53,648 nt of DNA, from positions 1 to 53,648 of the forward strand of contig JAFSNA010000021.1 of assembly GCA_017447645.1 (NCBI GenBank), written 5' to 3'. Positions 1-9,210 of this stretch are shown piece by piece; positions within the stretch are counted from its first letter, which is position 1, and the number at the start of each line of letters is the position of its first letter. A program made the position numbers and the translations under genes. Source of the DNA: Oscillospiraceae bacterium. GTDB lineage: Bacteria > Bacillota > Clostridia > Oscillospirales > Oscillospiraceae. The notes beneath the pieces were generated by a model. It searched no databases. It was not told the DNA's origin and saw only the letters and a list, made by a program, of their open reading frames with translations.

Positions 1-50
1 CGATCGCGGCGTATCACAGCCGCGACCGCCGCTTCGGCGCGGTCAAATGA
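1..50 (+). CDS. uppS: Undecaprenyl diphosphate synthase, C-terminal end (partial)
   Basis: Only the last 15 codons are in the window. Read in the frame that closes with TGA at 48-50, they end in a Tyr-His-Ser-Arg-Asp-Arg-Arg-Phe-Gly-like tail. That resembles the conserved R-x-R-R-F/Y-G-G end of cis-isoprenyl transferases (UppS), which make the C55 lipid carrier for cell-wall synthesis. The stop overlaps the ATG of the next gene by the ATGA pattern. The following dxr-rseP-ispG order is the usual downstream context of uppS in Firmicutes. The call rests on this short tail plus context, so it is moderate. Confidence 0.6.
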   Translation, partial: IAAYHSRDRRFGAVK

Positions 51-724
51 GTATCCGCGAGCGCCTGGAGGCGCTTTCCGACGCGAAGAACGCCGACTTC
101 GTCGCCTCTCTCGCGCCCGACGTGGCGCGGGAGAAGATCCTCGGCGTGCGTTTTCCGGCGCTGCGCGCGCTGGCAAAGGAGCTGCGCGGCACGCCGGAGG
201 CGGCGGCCTTTCTCGCCGCGCTGCCGCACGAGACCTTCGAGGAGAACAATCTCCACGCCGTGCTGCTCTCCGGCATACGGGATTATGACGCGCTGCTCGC
301 CGCGCTCGAGGCCTTTCTGCCCTTCGTGGACAACTGGTCCACCTGCGACACGCTGCGCCCCGACGCGGTCAGAAAGCATCTTCCGGCGTTCGAGCGCGTG
401 ATCGGGGCGTATCTCGCCTCGGAGCATCCCTACACCGTCCGCTTCGGCATCGAGATGCTGATGGCGTATTATCTCGGCGAGGCCTTCGACCCCGCCCAGC
501 TCGACAAGGTCGCGGCGATCCGCTCGGAGCATTACTATGTGCGCATGATGCAGGCCTGGTACTTCGCCACGGCCCTCGCCAAGCAGTACGACAGCACGAT
601 CCGCATCCTCGAGGAGCGGCGTCTGGAGCGCTGGACGCACAACAAGACGATCCAGAAGGCCTGCGAGAGCTATCGCGTGAGCGACGAGAGAAAGGCGTAT
701 CTGAAAACGCTCAAGGACAAATAA
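47..724 (+). CDS. DNA alkylation repair protein, AlkD-like HEAT-repeat glycosylase
   Basis: The 225-residue protein is built of helical repeats, as in the AlkC/AlkD family of DNA glycosylases, which remove bulky or charged alkylated bases without flipping them out. The segment VDNWSTCDTL near residue 98 corresponds to the family motif around the catalytic Asp and DNA-contacting Trp, and both residues are kept. Length fits the family (about 220-240). The start overlaps the uppS stop and dxr follows 12 bases later, so it is co-transcribed with isoprenoid genes. That is an odd home for a repair enzyme: cdsA often sits here. The family call is firm; the actual substrate cannot be told. Confidence 0.85.
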   Translation: MSIRERLEALSDAKNADFVASLAPDVAREKILGVRFPALRALAKELRGTPEAAAFLAALPHETFEENNLHAVLLSGIRDYDALLAALEAFLPFVDNWSTCDTLRPDAVRKHLPAFERVIGAYLASEHPYTVRFGIEMLMAYYLGEAFDPAQLDKVAAIRSEHYYVRMMQAWYFATALAKQYDSTIRILEERRLERWTHNKTIQKACESYRVSDERKAYLKTLKDK

Positions 725-736
725 AGAGGAATCGTT

Positions 737-1882
737 ATGGTATCATCCATTTCCATACTCGGCTGCACCGGCTCGATCGGGCGGCAGACCGCCGCGGTGG
801 CGGAGCATCTGGGACTGCGCGTCGCGGCGCTGAGCGCCCAGAGAAAGATCGATCTGCTGGAGGAGCAGACGAGAAAGTTCAAGCCCTCCTTCGTCGCGGT
901 CTACGACGAGGAGGCGGCGAAGCGGTTCACAATCGCCGTCGCGGACATGAACGTACGCGTCGGGAGCGGACTTGAGGGCCTGATCGAGGCCGCTTCGCTC
1001 GACGAGAGCGCCTGCGTCGTGACCGCGGTCTCCGGCGCGATCGGCCTGCGGCCCACGCTCGAGGCGATCCGCCAAAAGAAGCGCATCGCCCTGGCCAACA
1101 AGGAGACCCTGGTCTGCGCGGGCGAGCTGGTCATGGCCGAGGCAAAGAAAAACGGCGCCGAGATCGTGCCCGTGGACAGCGAGCATTCCGCCATCTTCCA
1201 GTGCCTGATGGGGCGGGGAGAGGGCGAGCTGAAAAAGATCCTGCTCACCGGCTCGGGCGGGCCCTTCCGCGGCAGGGCGCGCGAAGAGCTGGAAAACGTC
1301 ACGCCCGCGCAGGCCGTGAGCCATCCGAACTGGAGCATGGGCGCGAAGATTTCGGTCGACAGCGCGACGATGATGAACAAGGGCCTGGAATTCATCGAGG
1401 CCATGCACCTCTTTTCTGTAACGCCGGACGACATTCAGGTGGTCATCCACCCGCAGAGCGTCATACACTCTATGGTAGAGCTCGTCGACGGCACGGTCAT
1501 CGCCCAGCTGGGCGTGCCCGACATGGGCCTGCCGATCCAGCTGGCGCTGACTTACCCGCAGAGATGCGCGAGCATGTTCGAGCGCCTCGACTTTTATCAT
1601 CTGCACGATCTCAGCTTCGAGGCGCCGGACTATGAAAAGACGCCCTGCCTCAGGCTCGCGATGGACTGTGCGCGCGAGGGCGGTCTCGCTCCCTGCGTGA
1701 TGAGCGCGGCCAACGAGGTCGCCGTACACGCCTTTCTGCGCGGCGAGCTCGGCTATAACCGCATCTACGACGCGGCCGCGGCCGCGGTGGATGCGCTCGG
1801 GCACGCGCGCGCGGAGGATCTCGACACGATCCTGGAGGCGGACCGCGCCGCCCGCCAGTTTGTAACGGAGAAGTATCTGTAA
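737..1882 (+). CDS. dxr: 1-deoxy-D-xylulose 5-phosphate reductoisomerase
   Basis: Catalyses the NADPH-dependent rearrangement and reduction of DXP to MEP, the committed step of the non-mevalonate isoprenoid pathway in the cytoplasm. The N-terminal GCTGSIG is the NADPH-binding loop. NKETLVCAGE and the PVDSEHSAIFQ segment (residues about 115-155) are the signature metal- and substrate-binding region, and the Asn/Lys-rich MNKGLEFIEA segment follows. At 381 residues it is full length. A GAGG Shine-Dalgarno site precedes the ATG. The gene is directly joined to rseP, with no base between the stop and the next ATG, and ispG of the same pathway lies two genes on. Confidence 0.97.
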   Translation: MVSSISILGCTGSIGRQTAAVAEHLGLRVAALSAQRKIDLLEEQTRKFKPSFVAVYDEEAAKRFTIAVADMNVRVGSGLEGLIEAASLDESACVVTAVSGAIGLRPTLEAIRQKKRIALANKETLVCAGELVMAEAKKNGAEIVPVDSEHSAIFQCLMGRGEGELKKILLTGSGGPFRGRAREELENVTPAQAVSHPNWSMGAKISVDSATMMNKGLEFIEAMHLFSVTPDDIQVVIHPQSVIHSMVELVDGTVIAQLGVPDMGLPIQLALTYPQRCASMFERLDFYHLHDLSFEAPDYEKTPCLRLAMDCAREGGLAPCVMSAANEVAVHAFLRGELGYNRIYDAAAAAVDALGHARAEDLDTILEADRAARQFVTEKYL

Positions 1883-2944
1883 ATGAGCATCCTGTATATC
1901 GTCATCGGAATCCTGATCTTCGGTCTGCTTATCGCCGTGCACGAGCTCGGACATTTCGCCGCCGCCAAGGCCTGCGGCGTCAAGGTCAACGAGTTCGCCG
2001 TCGGCATGGGCCCGGCGATCGTCAAAAAACAAAAGGGCGAGACGCTCTATTCCCTCCGCTGCATCCCCTTCGGCGGCTACTGCGCCATGGAGGGCGAGGA
2101 CGAGAGCACGGACGACGAGCGCGCCTTTACCAATCAGAAGCCCTGGAAGCGGCTGATCATCCTGGCCGCGGGCTCCTTCATGAACTTCCTGCTCGGCTTC
2201 GTGATCGTGCTGATCCTCTTCTCAAACGCCGGCGGCTTCCGCGCCCCGGTGATCGAGGACTTTGTGGAGGGCTGCCCCTACGAGAGCGCCGACGGCCTGC
2301 AGCAGGGGGATCGCTTCCTTCGCATCGACGGGCGCCGCGTATGGCAGTACTATGACGTGGGAGATCTGCTCAACCGGGGCGGAGAGGAGCACGACATCGT
2401 CGTCCGCCGCGACGGCAGGAGAGTCAGACTGAAGGACTACCGTATGGTACCCGTCGAGTACGAGGGGCAGGAGCGGAAGATGTACGGCTTCTACTTCGGC
2501 ACCGATGAGCCGACGCTCGGCAATAAGCTGCGCTATTCCGGCGCCACAACGATGGAGTTCGTGCGCATGGTCTGGGACGCGCTCGGCCAGCTCGTGCACG
2601 GCAAGGTCTCGGTCAACGATCTCTCAGGCCCGGTCGGCATCGTGGACATGATGGCCGAGACGGGCGAACAGGCCGAAAGCGTCTCCGCCGGGCTGTACGA
2701 CATTTTCTATCTCGGCGCCTTCATCGCGGTGAACCTCGCGGTGATGAACATGCTGCCGATCCCCGCGCTGGACGGCGGGCGGATCTTCTTCCTGCTCGTG
2801 ACGGCGCCGATCGAGGCGATCACGAAAAAGAAGCTCAATCCCAAGTACGAGGGCTACGTGCACGCGGCGGGCATGATCCTGCTGCTGGGGCTCATGGCCT
2901 ATGTGCTGTTCCATGATATTTTCAGGATAGTGACGAAGACATGA
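1883..2944 (+). CDS. rseP: Site-2 zinc metalloprotease RseP (M50 family)
   Basis: Integral-membrane intramembrane protease that cleaves anti-sigma factors, signal-peptide remnants or similar substrates. The zinc-binding HELGH is at residues 20-24 inside the first membrane segment. A second hydrophobic segment follows at about 90-110, a PDZ-like region lies between about 120 and 200, and the conserved MLPIPALDGGR (third zinc ligand, LDG motif) is near residue 290. A last membrane helix lies near the C-terminus. At 353 residues it has a single PDZ, as is usual in Firmicutes. It starts immediately after the dxr stop and its own stop overlaps the ispG start (ATGA), so translation is coupled. Confidence 0.95.
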   Translation: MSILYIVIGILIFGLLIAVHELGHFAAAKACGVKVNEFAVGMGPAIVKKQKGETLYSLRCIPFGGYCAMEGEDESTDDERAFTNQKPWKRLIILAAGSFMNFLLGFVIVLILFSNAGGFRAPVIEDFVEGCPYESADGLQQGDRFLRIDGRRVWQYYDVGDLLNRGGEEHDIVVRRDGRRVRLKDYRMVPVEYEGQERKMYGFYFGTDEPTLGNKLRYSGATTMEFVRMVWDALGQLVHGKVSVNDLSGPVGIVDMMAETGEQAESVSAGLYDIFYLGAFIAVNLAVMNMLPIPALDGGRIFFLLVTAPIEAITKKKLNPKYEGYVHAAGMILLLGLMAYVLFHDIFRIVTKT

Positions 2945-3999
2945 AGAGAGAGAACACCAAGCAGATACGCGTCGGCTCCGTCGCCGTCGGCGGCGGCGCG
3001 CGCGTGAGCGTGCAGTCGATGTGCTGCACCAAGACCTGGGACGTCGAGGCGACGGTGGGACAGATCCTCGCGCTTGAGGCGGCGGGCTGCGACATCGTGC
3101 GCCTGGCCATCCCCGACATGCGCGCGGCGGAGGCGATCAGCGCGATCAAGGAACGGGTGCACATCCCGCTCGTGGGCGACATCCACTTTGACTACCGTCT
3201 CGCGCTGGAGGCGGCGGCGCGCGGCATCGACAAGATCCGCATCAACCCCGGCAACATCGGCGGCGAGGAGAACGTCAAGGCCGTTGCCGAGGCCTGCCGG
3301 AAGCGGGGTATCCCGATCCGCATCGGCGTGAACGCGGGCAGTCTCGAAAAGAGCCTGCTCGAAAAATACGGCCATCCCTGCCCCGAGGCGCTCGTCGAAA
3401 GCGCGCGGGGCCATATCGCGCTCCTGAACAGATACGACTTTGACGACATCTGTCTGTCTCTGAAATCCTCCTCCGTGCCGCTGACGATCGCGAGCTATCG
3501 CGCCGCGGCCGAGGCTTTCCCGTACCCGCTTCACCTGGGCGTGACCGAGACGGGCACGCTCTTCAACGGCACGGTCCAGTCAGCCGTCGGCATCGGCACG
3601 CTGCTCTCCGAGGGCATCGGCGACACGATCCGCGTCTCGCTGACGGCGGATCCCGTCGAGGAGGTCAGGGTCGGCCTTGCGATCCTGAAGGCCGCGGGCG
3701 TGCGCACGGGAGGCGTGAAGTTCGTCTCCTGCCCGACCTGCGGGCGCACGGAGATCGACCTGATCTCGCTGGCGCAGCGCGTCGAGGAGGCCGTCAGACC
3801 TATCGAGCGGGACATCACCGTGGCCGTGATGGGCTGCGTGGTCAACGGTCCGGGCGAAGCGCGCGAGGCCGATTACGGCATCGCCGGCGGCCGCGACAAG
3901 GGCCTGATCTTCAAAAAGGGCGTCGTCGTGGGGACCTGGCCCTATGACGAGCTGTTCGACGCGCTGCTGAACATGATCGAAGAGGACGGCCGGCCATGA
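2941..3999 (+). CDS. ispG: 4-hydroxy-3-methylbut-2-enyl diphosphate synthase (flavodoxin/ferredoxin)
   Basis: Iron-sulfur enzyme of the MEP pathway that converts MEcPP to HMBPP. The N-terminal TIM barrel contains the family segments VSVQSMCCTKTWD and DIHFDYRLALEA. The C-terminal half has the cluster ligands SCPTCGRT (about residue 261) and MGCVVNGPGEA (about residue 300), which bind the [4Fe-4S] cluster. At 352 residues it matches the bacterial short form. It overlaps rseP upstream and polC downstream by four bases each, placing it in one tightly coupled operon with dxr. Confidence 0.97.
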   Translation: MKRENTKQIRVGSVAVGGGARVSVQSMCCTKTWDVEATVGQILALEAAGCDIVRLAIPDMRAAEAISAIKERVHIPLVGDIHFDYRLALEAAARGIDKIRINPGNIGGEENVKAVAEACRKRGIPIRIGVNAGSLEKSLLEKYGHPCPEALVESARGHIALLNRYDFDDICLSLKSSSVPLTIASYRAAAEAFPYPLHLGVTETGTLFNGTVQSAVGIGTLLSEGIGDTIRVSLTADPVEEVRVGLAILKAAGVRTGGVKFVSCPTCGRTEIDLISLAQRVEEAVRPIERDITVAVMGCVVNGPGEAREADYGIAGGRDKGLIFKKGVVVGTWPYDELFDALLNMIEEDGRP

Positions 4000-6900
4000 G
4001 CGAGCATACTCCTTTTCTGACGATGTTCCCCGGCTGCGCCGAGCTGTCCGATTGCTGCGGAGGGCTGGACAAGGCCTGCGTGACCGACGTGCAGATCGAC
4101 TTCGGCGAAAAGGTCCTGACGGTCAGCGCGCATTTTGCCGCCATGCCCTCCATGGCGGACATCGCGCTGCTCACCGAGCGGCTGCGGACGGACTACGCGC
4201 TCTCCGGCGCGGCGATCATCCCGGATTATCCGAGGACGAAGAGCGCCACGGCTCCCGCCGTGGACGCCGCCGCAAAGCCCGGCGAGCCGTCGAAGGGCAA
4301 GGTACTGATGGGCAAGACCATCAGGCAGAAGCCTGTCGAAATGCGCACGCTCGGCATGGATTCCGGCAGGGTCTGCGTCGAGGGCGACGTCATCGACGTG
4401 ATGAGCCGCACGGTGAAAAACGGCGGCGCGGTGCTCAGCTTCGACATGACGGACAACACCGGCTCGATCCGCGTGAGCAAGTTCCTGCGCTCCGACGACG
4501 ACCGCTCGATCATCGACAAGATCAAGAAGGGCATGCACCTCTTCGTGCAGGGCGAGGCCGTTTTCAGCAAGTACGACGACGACCTCGTGCTGGACCCGCG
4601 CCATATCATGCAGGGCAAGAAGCAGATCCGCGCGGACGACGCGCCGGTAAAGCGCGTCGAGCTGCACATGCACACGCGCTTTTCCGCTCTCGACGCGCTG
4701 ACCGAGCCGAAGAAGATCGTCGAGCGCGCGGCCCAATGGGGCATGCCGGCCATCGCCGTGACCGACCACGGCGTCGCGCAGGCCTTCCCGGACATGTGGA
4801 CCGCGGGGAAGAAGCACGGCGTCAAGATCATCTACGGCATGGAGTGCTACTTCACCAACGACATGGACGGCAACAGCGCCGTCATCGGCAAGAGCCGCCT
4901 GCCTCTGGACGCCGAGTTTGTGGCCTTCGATATCGAGACGACGGGTCTCAACGCCTCGTCCGACCGCATGACCGAGATCGGCGCCGTGATCTTTTCAGGC
5001 GGCGAGATCAAGCAGAGCTTCAACACCTTCGTCGACCCGGAGATGGCCATTCCCGCGGACATCACCGAGCTCACCGGCATCCGCCAGAGCGACGTGCAGG
5101 GCGCGCCGCGCGAGGCCGAGGCGCTGCGCCTCTTCCTCGATTTTGCCGGAGACCGTCCGCTGATCGCCCATAACGCCCACTTCGACGTCGGCTTCATGAG
5201 CGCCGCGGCGCGGCGGCACCGCATCCGCTTTTCCCCGGTCTTTCTCGATACGCTCGCGCTCTCGCAGGCCCTGTGCCCGGAGCTCAAGCGCTTCAAGCTG
5301 GACATCGTCTCCAACCACCTGGGCCTGCCGAAGTTCAATCACCACCGCGCCTCGGATGACGCGATGGTCGTCGCGCGCATCATGGGCCGCTTCCTGCCCA
5401 TGCTCGCCGCGCAGGGCGCGCGGACCGTGGACGACATCGAGACGGTCTATCACACGCTGCGCCGCACGGACGTGGAGAAAACGTACCACATGGTTCTGCT
5501 GGTGCTGAACAAGACGGGTCTGAAAAACCTCTACGAGATGATCTCGCAGAGCTATCTGAAATACTTCTACCATGTCCCGCGCATTCCCAAGAGTCTGCTC
5601 GTACAGCACCGCGAGGGCATCCTCGTCGGCTCGGCCTGCGGCATGGGCGAGCTGTACGGTGCGGTCATGCGCGGCGCGAGCCAGAAGGAGCTTGAGCGGA
5701 TCGCCTCCTTTTTCGACTATCTGGAGATCCAGCCGATCTGCAACAACGGCTTTCTGGTGGAAAACGGCGTGGTCAAGGACGAGACCGTGCTCCAGGACTA
5801 CAACCGCACGATCCTCGCGCTGGGAAAGAAGCTCGGCAAGAAGGTCGTGGCGGCCAGCGACGTGCACTTCCTCGACCCAGAGGACGAGCAGTACCGCAAG
5901 ATCCTGCAGGCCGCGAAGAAATTCTCGGACGCCGACCGCGACTGCCCGATCTACTTCCGTACGACCGATGAGATGCTGGCGGAATTCGCCTATCTCGGCG
6001 AGGAGACGGCCCGCGAGGTCGTCATAGAGAACACCCGCGCGATCGCCGACATGGTCGAGCCGATCGAGCTGCTGCCCAAGGGCCTTTTCCCGCCGAGGAT
6101 CGAGAACTCGGCCGAGCAGCTCAAGGAGCTGGTCTATTCCAAAATGCACCGCATCTACGGCGAAAAGCCGCCCGAGATCGTGCAGAGCCGCGTGGACACC
6201 GAGCTCAACACCATCCTCTCGCATCACTACGACGTCATTTACATGAGCGCGCAGAAGCTGGTGCAGAACTCGCTCGAGCACGGCTACCTCGTCGGGAGCC
6301 GGGGCAGCGTGGGCTCGTCGATCGTGGCCTACATGTCCGGCATCACGGAGGTCAACTCCCTGCCGCCGCACTACGTCTGCCCCAAGTGCCGCCGCAGCGA
6401 GTTCGTGACCGACGGCAGCTACGGCTGCGGCGCGGACATGCCCGAAAAGGACTGCCCGGACTGCGGCAGCAGGATGCGCCGCGACGGCTTCGACATCCCG
6501 TTCGAGACCTTCCTCGGCTTCCCGGGAAATGAAAAAACGCCCGACATCGACCTCAATTTCTCGGGCGAGTATCAGGCGAAGGCACATAAATATACCGAGA
6601 CGCTTTTCGGCGCGGACCACGTGTTCCGCGCCGGGACGATCGGCACGCTGGCGGACAAGACGGCTTACGGCTACGTCAAAAAATACCTCGAGGAGCGCGG
6701 CATCCGCGCCACGAAGGCGGAGGAAAACCGGCTCACGCAGGGCCTTGTCGGCATCAAGCGTACGACCGGCCAGCACCCCGGCGGCCTCGTCATCATCCCG
6801 CAGGACATGGACGTGACGGATTTCTGCCCGGTGCAGCATCCGGCCGACGACCCGAACAGCGACATCATCACGACGCATTTCGAGTACCACTGCATGGAGG

Positions 6901-7994
6901 ACAACCTTCTCAAGCTGGACGAGCTAGGCCACGACGACCCGACGATGATCCGCATGATGGAGGACATGACAGGCGTCAACGCCCGCGAGATCTCGCTGTC
7001 AGACCCCGAGACGATGGCGATCTTCACCTCGCCGGAGGTGCTCGGCCTGCCGGAGGACGACCCGATCATCGGAAAGACCGGCTCGATCGGCGTACCGGAG
7101 TTCGGAACGCCCTTCACGCGCCAGATGCTGGTGGATACCCAACCGCGGCAGTTCGACACGCTGGTGCGCCTCTCCGGCTTCTCGCACGGCACCGACGTGT
7201 GGGCGGGCAATATCCGGGATCTCGTCCTCAACGGCACCGCGACCGTCAACGAGACCGTCGGCTGCCGCGACGACATCATGCTCTATCTGATCGCCAGGGG
7301 GATGCAGCCCTCGCTGGCCTTCCAGTTCATGGAGGCGGTGCGCAAGGGCGCCATCCACAAGGGCAAGTCCTGGCCCGCGGGCATCGTGGACGAAATGAAG
7401 GGCCTGGGCGTGCCGGACTGGTGGATCGAGTCCTGCCGCAAGATCCAGTACCTCTTCCCCAAAGCGCACGCGGTGGCCTATGTCATGATGGCCTTCCGCA
7501 TCGCCTGGTTCAAGGTGCATGAGCCGCTGGCCTTTTACTCGGCCTATTTCTACCGCCGCAGCCAGAAAGGCGGCTTTGACGCCCAGATGATGTGCGGCGG
7601 CACCGAGAGCGTGCGCCGCCGGATCAACGATATGCACCGCCGCGGCGATCTCACGGCGAACGAGGAGGATCTGCTCGTCACGCTCGAGGCCGTGTACGAG
7701 TTCAACATGCGCGGCTTCTCCTTCCTGCCGATCGACCTGTACCGTTCCGACGCGGCGAAGTTCCTGATCGAGGACGGCGCGCTGCGCCCGCCCTTCATTT
7801 CCGTCTCCGGTCTGGGCGAGGCGGCGGCGGAGGACCTCTGCCGCTGCGGCCGCAGCGGCAAGCGCTACATCTCCGTGCAGGATCTCGGCAGCGACTGCCC
7901 GAAGGTCAGCCAGACGCACCTGGATACGCTCAAATCCCTCGGCGCGCTCGGCGATCTGCCGGACAGCAACCAGATCAATCTGTTCGATCTCTAA
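3996..7994 (+). CDS. polC: DNA polymerase III PolC-type, replicative alpha subunit with proofreading
   Basis: The Gram-positive replicase. Domains in order: N-terminal domain (about 1-90), OB fold (about 120-200), PHP domain starting at RVELHMHTRF (about 221), an inserted DEDDh 3 prime-5 prime exonuclease (FDIETTG at about 310, IAHNAHFD, and HHRASDD), then the C-family polymerase core. A four-cysteine zinc finger (CPKC ... CPDC, from about 794) and the catalytic aspartates of PDIDLNF (about 850) are visible, as is GIKRTTGQHPGG. At 1332 residues it is about 100 shorter than B. subtilis PolC, mostly at the N-terminus. It is the last gene of the operon and is followed by a strong terminator. Confidence 0.98.
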   Translation: MSEHTPFLTMFPGCAELSDCCGGLDKACVTDVQIDFGEKVLTVSAHFAAMPSMADIALLTERLRTDYALSGAAIIPDYPRTKSATAPAVDAAAKPGEPSKGKVLMGKTIRQKPVEMRTLGMDSGRVCVEGDVIDVMSRTVKNGGAVLSFDMTDNTGSIRVSKFLRSDDDRSIIDKIKKGMHLFVQGEAVFSKYDDDLVLDPRHIMQGKKQIRADDAPVKRVELHMHTRFSALDALTEPKKIVERAAQWGMPAIAVTDHGVAQAFPDMWTAGKKHGVKIIYGMECYFTNDMDGNSAVIGKSRLPLDAEFVAFDIETTGLNASSDRMTEIGAVIFSGGEIKQSFNTFVDPEMAIPADITELTGIRQSDVQGAPREAEALRLFLDFAGDRPLIAHNAHFDVGFMSAAARRHRIRFSPVFLDTLALSQALCPELKRFKLDIVSNHLGLPKFNHHRASDDAMVVARIMGRFLPMLAAQGARTVDDIETVYHTLRRTDVEKTYHMVLLVLNKTGLKNLYEMISQSYLKYFYHVPRIPKSLLVQHREGILVGSACGMGELYGAVMRGASQKELERIASFFDYLEIQPICNNGFLVENGVVKDETVLQDYNRTILALGKKLGKKVVAASDVHFLDPEDEQYRKILQAAKKFSDADRDCPIYFRTTDEMLAEFAYLGEETAREVVIENTRAIADMVEPIELLPKGLFPPRIENSAEQLKELVYSKMHRIYGEKPPEIVQSRVDTELNTILSHHYDVIYMSAQKLVQNSLEHGYLVGSRGSVGSSIVAYMSGITEVNSLPPHYVCPKCRRSEFVTDGSYGCGADMPEKDCPDCGSRMRRDGFDIPFETFLGFPGNEKTPDIDLNFSGEYQAKAHKYTETLFGADHVFRAGTIGTLADKTAYGYVKKYLEERGIRATKAEENRLTQGLVGIKRTTGQHPGGLVIIPQDMDVTDFCPVQHPADDPNSDIITTHFEYHCMEDNLLKLDELGHDDPTMIRMMEDMTGVNAREISLSDPETMAIFTSPEVLGLPEDDPIIGKTGSIGVPEFGTPFTRQMLVDTQPRQFDTLVRLSGFSHGTDVWAGNIRDLVLNGTATVNETVGCRDDIMLYLIARGMQPSLAFQFMEAVRKGAIHKGKSWPAGIVDEMKGLGVPDWWIESCRKIQYLFPKAHAVAYVMMAFRIAWFKVHEPLAFYSAYFYRRSQKGGFDAQMMCGGTESVRRRINDMHRRGDLTANEEDLLVTLEAVYEFNMRGFSFLPIDLYRSDAAKFLIEDGALRPPFISVSGLGEAAAEDLCRCGRSGKRYISVQDLGSDCPKVSQTHLDTLKSLGALGDLPDSNQINLFDL

Positions 7995-8000
7995 GGCATG

Positions 8001-8043
8001 AAAAAGACAGGGTATCCGTCGTTCGGATACCCTGTCTTTTTTC
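8001..8043. terminator. Bidirectional Rho-independent terminator between polC and the aldolase gene
   Basis: An 18-bp perfect stem (8001-8018 with 8024-8041) with a 5-base loop, flanked by an A-run on the left and a T-run on the right, so it can end transcripts from both convergent genes. Confidence 0.93.
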
Positions 8044-8049
8044 GCCCGC

Positions 8050-9075
8050 TTATCGCAGCGCGTCGAGCACGGCGTCGATCTCCGCCTCCATCGTGCGCCA
8101 GGATGCGCACAGCCGCACGACGGCCGAGCCGTCGGCGCGCCTTTCCCAGACCTCGAAGCCGACCTTGTCCCGGAGCCTGTTTAGCTGCTCCGCCGTCAGG
8201 ACGGGGAACTGCTGGTTGCTCCCGCTCTCGGGGGAGAAGGAGACGCCCAGGCTCCGCAGCCCCTCGCGCAGGCGCAGCGCGCAGGCGACGCCCTGCCTGC
8301 CGAGACGGAGGTAGAGACCGTCCGTAAAGAGCGCGTCGAACTGCAGGCCCAAAAGAAACCCCTTGGCCAGCAGCGCGCCGCGCTGCTTATGCGCGGGGAA
8401 GAAGCAGGGCTGCTTTTCGCGGAACACGACGGCCTCGCCGCAGAGCGCGCCGCATTTGGTCCCGCCGATATAGAACACGTCGCACAGCTCGCCGAGCAGG
8501 GGCAGCGTCACGTCCGTCTCCGGCGAGGCGAGCGCGTAGGCCAGGCGGGCGCCGTCGAGGAAAAGACGCAGACCGTATTCATCGCAGAGCGCGCGGAGCT
8601 CGCGCAGCGCCGCGGCCGTGTAGAGCCCGCCGAGCTCCGTGGGGTGGGAGACGTAGAGCGCGCCGGGCCGCACCATGTGCGGATATGTCTCGTCGGCGTA
8701 AAAGCCGCGCAGATAAGCGCGCAGCGTCTCGGGGGAGAGACGGCCGAAACGGTCGGCCTCCAGCGCCAGGACCTTGTGGCCGGACGCCTCCACGGCGCCG
8801 GATTCGTGCACGGCGATATGACCGCTCGCGGCGCTGATCACGCCCTCCCAGGGACGGAGGATCGCGGCGAGCACGGTGGCGTTCGTCTGCGTGCCGCCGA
8901 CGAGGAGCCAGACGTCCGCGTCGGGATTGGCGACCGCGGCGCGGATCTTTTCCTTCGCGCGCGCGGAGAAGGCGTCAGAGCCGTAGGTGGCGTGCTGCGT
9001 TTCATTCGCCGCGCAGAGAGCCGCCAGCAGCTCCGGCGCGCAGCCGACGTTGTAATCACAGGACAGGTCGATCAT
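8050..9075 (-). CDS. Low-specificity L-threonine aldolase / beta-eliminating lyase family PLP enzyme
   Basis: PLP-dependent enzyme that should split L-threonine or L-allo-threonine into glycine and acetaldehyde. Visible features are the N-terminal S-x-D-Y-N-x-G-x-x-P block, the VGGTQTN cofactor loop, HPTELGG, the substrate-site DGAR, and the Schiff-base lysine in IGGTKCG. At 341 residues it has normal length. The frame stays open far upstream, but the ATG at 9075 has a GGAGG site eight bases before it, and the next ATG upstream (9111) falls inside the -10 box of the gene's own promoter. It is transcribed toward polC and ends at the shared terminator. Confidence 0.9.
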   Translation of the reverse strand: MIDLSCDYNVGCAPELLAALCAANETQHATYGSDAFSARAKEKIRAAVANPDADVWLLVGGTQTNATVLAAILRPWEGVISAASGHIAVHESGAVEASGHKVLALEADRFGRLSPETLRAYLRGFYADETYPHMVRPGALYVSHPTELGGLYTAAALRELRALCDEYGLRLFLDGARLAYALASPETDVTLPLLGELCDVFYIGGTKCGALCGEAVVFREKQPCFFPAHKQRGALLAKGFLLGLQFDALFTDGLYLRLGRQGVACALRLREGLRSLGVSFSPESGSNQQFPVLTAEQLNRLRDKVGFEVWERRADGSAVVRLCASWRTMEAEIDAVLDALR

Positions 9076-9106
9076 GTCCGATCCCTCCGGGCCGATAGAT
9101 GCGTTT

Positions 9107-9135
9107 ATCATAAAACGCGCCGCGGAAAAAGTCAA
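9107..9135 (-). promoter_or_regulatory. Sigma-A-type promoter of the threonine aldolase gene
   Basis: On the minus strand, TTGACT (9130-9135), 17-base spacer, TATGAT (9107-9112). It abuts the divergent promoter at 9139-9167. Confidence 0.75.
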
Positions 9136-9138
9136 ATA

Positions 9139-9167
9139 TTGCGCGAGGGGGAAAAACGTGCTATCCT
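9139..9167 (+). promoter_or_regulatory. Sigma-A-type promoter of the HTH/H1-like gene
   Basis: TTGCGC (9139-9144), 17-base spacer, TATCCT (9162-9167), lying back to back with the aldolase promoter. Weaker match than its neighbour. Confidence 0.55.
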
Positions 9168-9210
9168 GTGGGCAGTGGAACAAATAAAACACGGAAAGGA
9201 TCTGAACAGA

